NCBI GenBank assembly: GCA_027047745.1
Contig: JALTUB010000048.1
Location: forward strand, 1-5,257
DNA length: 5,257 nt
Direction: 5' to 3'
DNA from: Sulfurimonas sp.
Lineage (GTDB): Bacteria > Campylobacterota > Campylobacteria > Campylobacterales > Sulfurimonadaceae
Position 1 is the first letter of the stretch. Each line of letters begins with the position of its first letter. Both the position numbers and the translations under genes were made by a program. The notes below the pieces were generated by a model. It ran no database searches. It was given only the letters and a program-made list of their open reading frames with translations, and was not told the DNA's origin. This document shows, in pieces, positions 3,682 to 5,257 of the stretch.

Positions 3682-5257
3682 AAAACAGACTCTATAACTA
3701 CTTTCATGTTTCTCTTTATCGAAAACTTCTTTTAGCTTTTATGATTGTAGGCTTAGTCCCTTTTGTGATTGTCTATCTTTATCTCATTTTTTATGGCAAA
3801 GACAAGATTACACAAAATATTATTTCACGAGAATTTGAGAACCTACAAACAGTGATAACAGCTTCACAAAACACTTTAAAGCATATAAACAATGAAATCT
3901 CTTTTCTCTCAAAATTGGATGTTATCGATGATGTGGTAGTTGGTGATATTGATGAGAGGCTTTCAAGATTACTTATACAAAAAAAAAGAGACCTCAATAT
4001 AAATCTTGAATTTGTTGTTATAAATGGCTCATTTACTTATGTCACTTCTTCTGCAAAGCATAATTTAGAGGGGATATATAGATATAAAAAAGAGTTGCAA
4101 AGGGCTATTACAAAAAGAAAAAAATCTTTCATCTATAAAAATACTCTTGTCTTTTATACAAAACTCTATGCAAGTTTCAATCCAGATAAATTTTTAGGAT
4201 ATTTACTTGCAGAGTATGATTTAAACAATTTATCCTCTTTTGTAGCAAAGGGAAAAGGTATCTATGGTTATTTTATAAATCCTGTAAAAAACATCACTAT
4301 CCAAACAAAAGAAAAAGTTACTATTGCAGTGTATAAATCACAAGGAACTATTATTGGTAAAAATAATCTTGTGGTTTACAAAAAACTACACTCTCCTTTT
4401 TTGCAAAACTGGTACTATGTCAATGTTATCAAAAAAGAAAAAGCACTTGATTTTTTATATGATTTTATTGTTTTTATGGCATATATGCTTCCTCTTGCTA
4501 TAGTCTTGGTGCTTGTAGTAGGTTTTGTTAGTGCAAATCGTATCATTAAACCCATAAAAGAATTGACACAAAGCGTTTTGACAATAAAACAAGACAAAGA
4601 TTACAAACAACATATCAACATAAATGCACACGATGAGATAGGCAAACTCAGCGATGCTTTTAATGAACTTTTAGCAACTACCGATAACGCTTTGGAAAGA
4701 CTAGAGACGCAAAACAGGATACAACTCAAGCGTTTTACAGAACTTATCACCATCTTCAATGCTATTATTCAGACGAGTAGTGAAACAGAGTGTATAGAAC
4801 TATCCATCAAAAAAATTCAAAATCTAACAAATAACGCATCTATAAATTTTGAAAAACAAGAGGGGGAAGGGGCAAAGATTTATGTCACAAATTTTGAAAA
4901 AAATACCAAAGAGTTATATGGATGTATCACATTTAAAAAAGAGGATTTAAGTGAAAATGAGTTACATTTTTATAACTCTATTGCGACCATGATAGCCCTG
5001 CAACTAGAGCGAATCCGACTTATCAATGCCACAACCCAAGCATCACGAGCAAAATCAGCCTTTATCTCAAATATGAGTCATGAACTACGAACACCACTCA
5101 ATGCCATTATCGGCTTTACACAATATCTCATCACTTATGAGGAACTACAACAAGAGCAGATGGAAATCGTTGGAAATATTGAAAATTCGGCAAGTTATCT
5201 TTTGGAGATGATTAACGGTATTTTAGACATTGCAAAGATAGAAGCAGGAAAGATGGA
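3678..5257 (+). CDS. Membrane sensor histidine kinase, N-terminal 526 residues (3' end outside window)
   Basis: The frame is open from ATG 3678 to the window end. Domains in order: cytoplasmic start; TM1 about 18-41; periplasmic sensor region about 42-262, Cache-like by size and position (inferred); TM2 about 263-285; HAMP about 286-340 with the NRIIKPIKEL start and DEIG at 319-322; a weakly conserved GAF-like domain about 353-450; then HisKA with MSHELRTPLN, phospho-acceptor H468. The ATPase domain and any receiver or Hpt extension lie downstream, so a hybrid kinase cannot be excluded. It is the fourth gene of the operon, joined to the PstS-like gene by an ATGA overlap, and is the obvious partner of the response regulator at 1554. 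The periplasmic domain may sense ligand directly or contact the binding protein. ORFs on the opposite strand within it are shadows. Confidence 0.93.
   Translation, partial: MKNRLYNYFHVSLYRKLLLAFMIVGLVPFVIVYLYLIFYGKDKITQNIISREFENLQTVITASQNTLKHINNEISFLSKLDVIDDVVVGDIDERLSRLLIQKKRDLNINLEFVVINGSFTYVTSSAKHNLEGIYRYKKELQRAITKRKKSFIYKNTLVFYTKLYASFNPDKFLGYLLAEYDLNNLSSFVAKGKGIYGYFINPVKNITIQTKEKVTIAVYKSQGTIIGKNNLVVYKKLHSPFLQNWYYVNVIKKEKALDFLYDFIVFMAYMLPLAIVLVLVVGFVSANRIIKPIKELTQSVLTIKQDKDYKQHININAHDEIGKLSDAFNELLATTDNALERLETQNRIQLKRFTELITIFNAIIQTSSETECIELSIKKIQNLTNNASINFEKQEGEGAKIYVTNFEKNTKELYGCITFKKEDLSENELHFYNSIATMIALQLERIRLINATTQASRAKSAFISNMSHELRTPLNAIIGFTQYLITYEELQQEQMEIVGNIENSASYLLEMINGILDIAKIEAGKM

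Noticed and set aside
3791..3997. 68-codon ORF on the minus strand
   Set aside because: It lies wholly inside the histidine kinase frame, on the opposite strand, with no recognisable domain; a shadow of the real gene.
4415..4597. 60-codon ORF on the minus strand
   Set aside because: Antisense to the TM2/HAMP part of the histidine kinase; low-complexity composition and no family features.

Overview
The window looks like chromosomal DNA of a Campylobacterota (Epsilonproteobacteria) species, probably a Sulfurimonas-like marine or sediment bacterium. The signs are low GC, a ribosomal protein S21 C-terminus ending in the KKMLKRLYMMRRYESRL type, AT-rich promoters with TATAAT boxes and no obvious -35, and short or overlapping gene junctions.

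Layout. Positions 1-140 are the 3' end of rpsU (+). Positions 141-739 hold no long ORF but are packed with RNA-level structure. In order there is a TATAAT box, a predicted ~93-nt small RNA ending in a strong intrinsic terminator (about 189-281), a second TATA-type box (286-291), a large branched RNA fold closed by a perfect 29-bp stem (321-349 with 561-589), a well-placed Shine-Dalgarno, a 24-codon ORF for a small hydrophobic peptide (607-681), and a terminator-like hairpin (689-718). The small RNA contains a 14-nt stretch exactly complementary to the start-codon region of the small ORF. In both RNAs that stretch can sit in a hairpin loop, and the two closing stems differ. I read the block as a candidate type I toxin-antitoxin system: antisense RNA upstream, toxin mRNA with a long structured leader, membrane peptide. 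I recognise no described family in it. This is the most interesting part of the window.

Positions 740-1489 (-) encode a soluble-looking metallophosphoesterase. It diverges from a four-gene operon on the + strand: an OmpR/PhoB-type response regulator (1554-2261), an outer-membrane beta-barrel porin-like protein (2258-3265), a short periplasmic PstS-like binding-domain protein (3265-3681) and a membrane sensor histidine kinase cut by the window end (3678-5257). All three junctions are stop/start overlaps of 1-4 nt, so the genes are almost certainly co-translated. The shared intergenic region carries back-to-back TATAAT boxes and two facing pairs of CTTCA/TGAAG repeats, each pair at 11-bp spacing. 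This is the layout expected for a PhoB-like regulator controlling its own operon.

Working model for the operon (inference): solute crosses the outer membrane through the barrel, the small binding protein captures an anion such as phosphate or an oxyanion in the periplasm, the kinase senses ligand or loaded binding protein, and the regulator adjusts the operon. The ligand cannot be read from the sequence.
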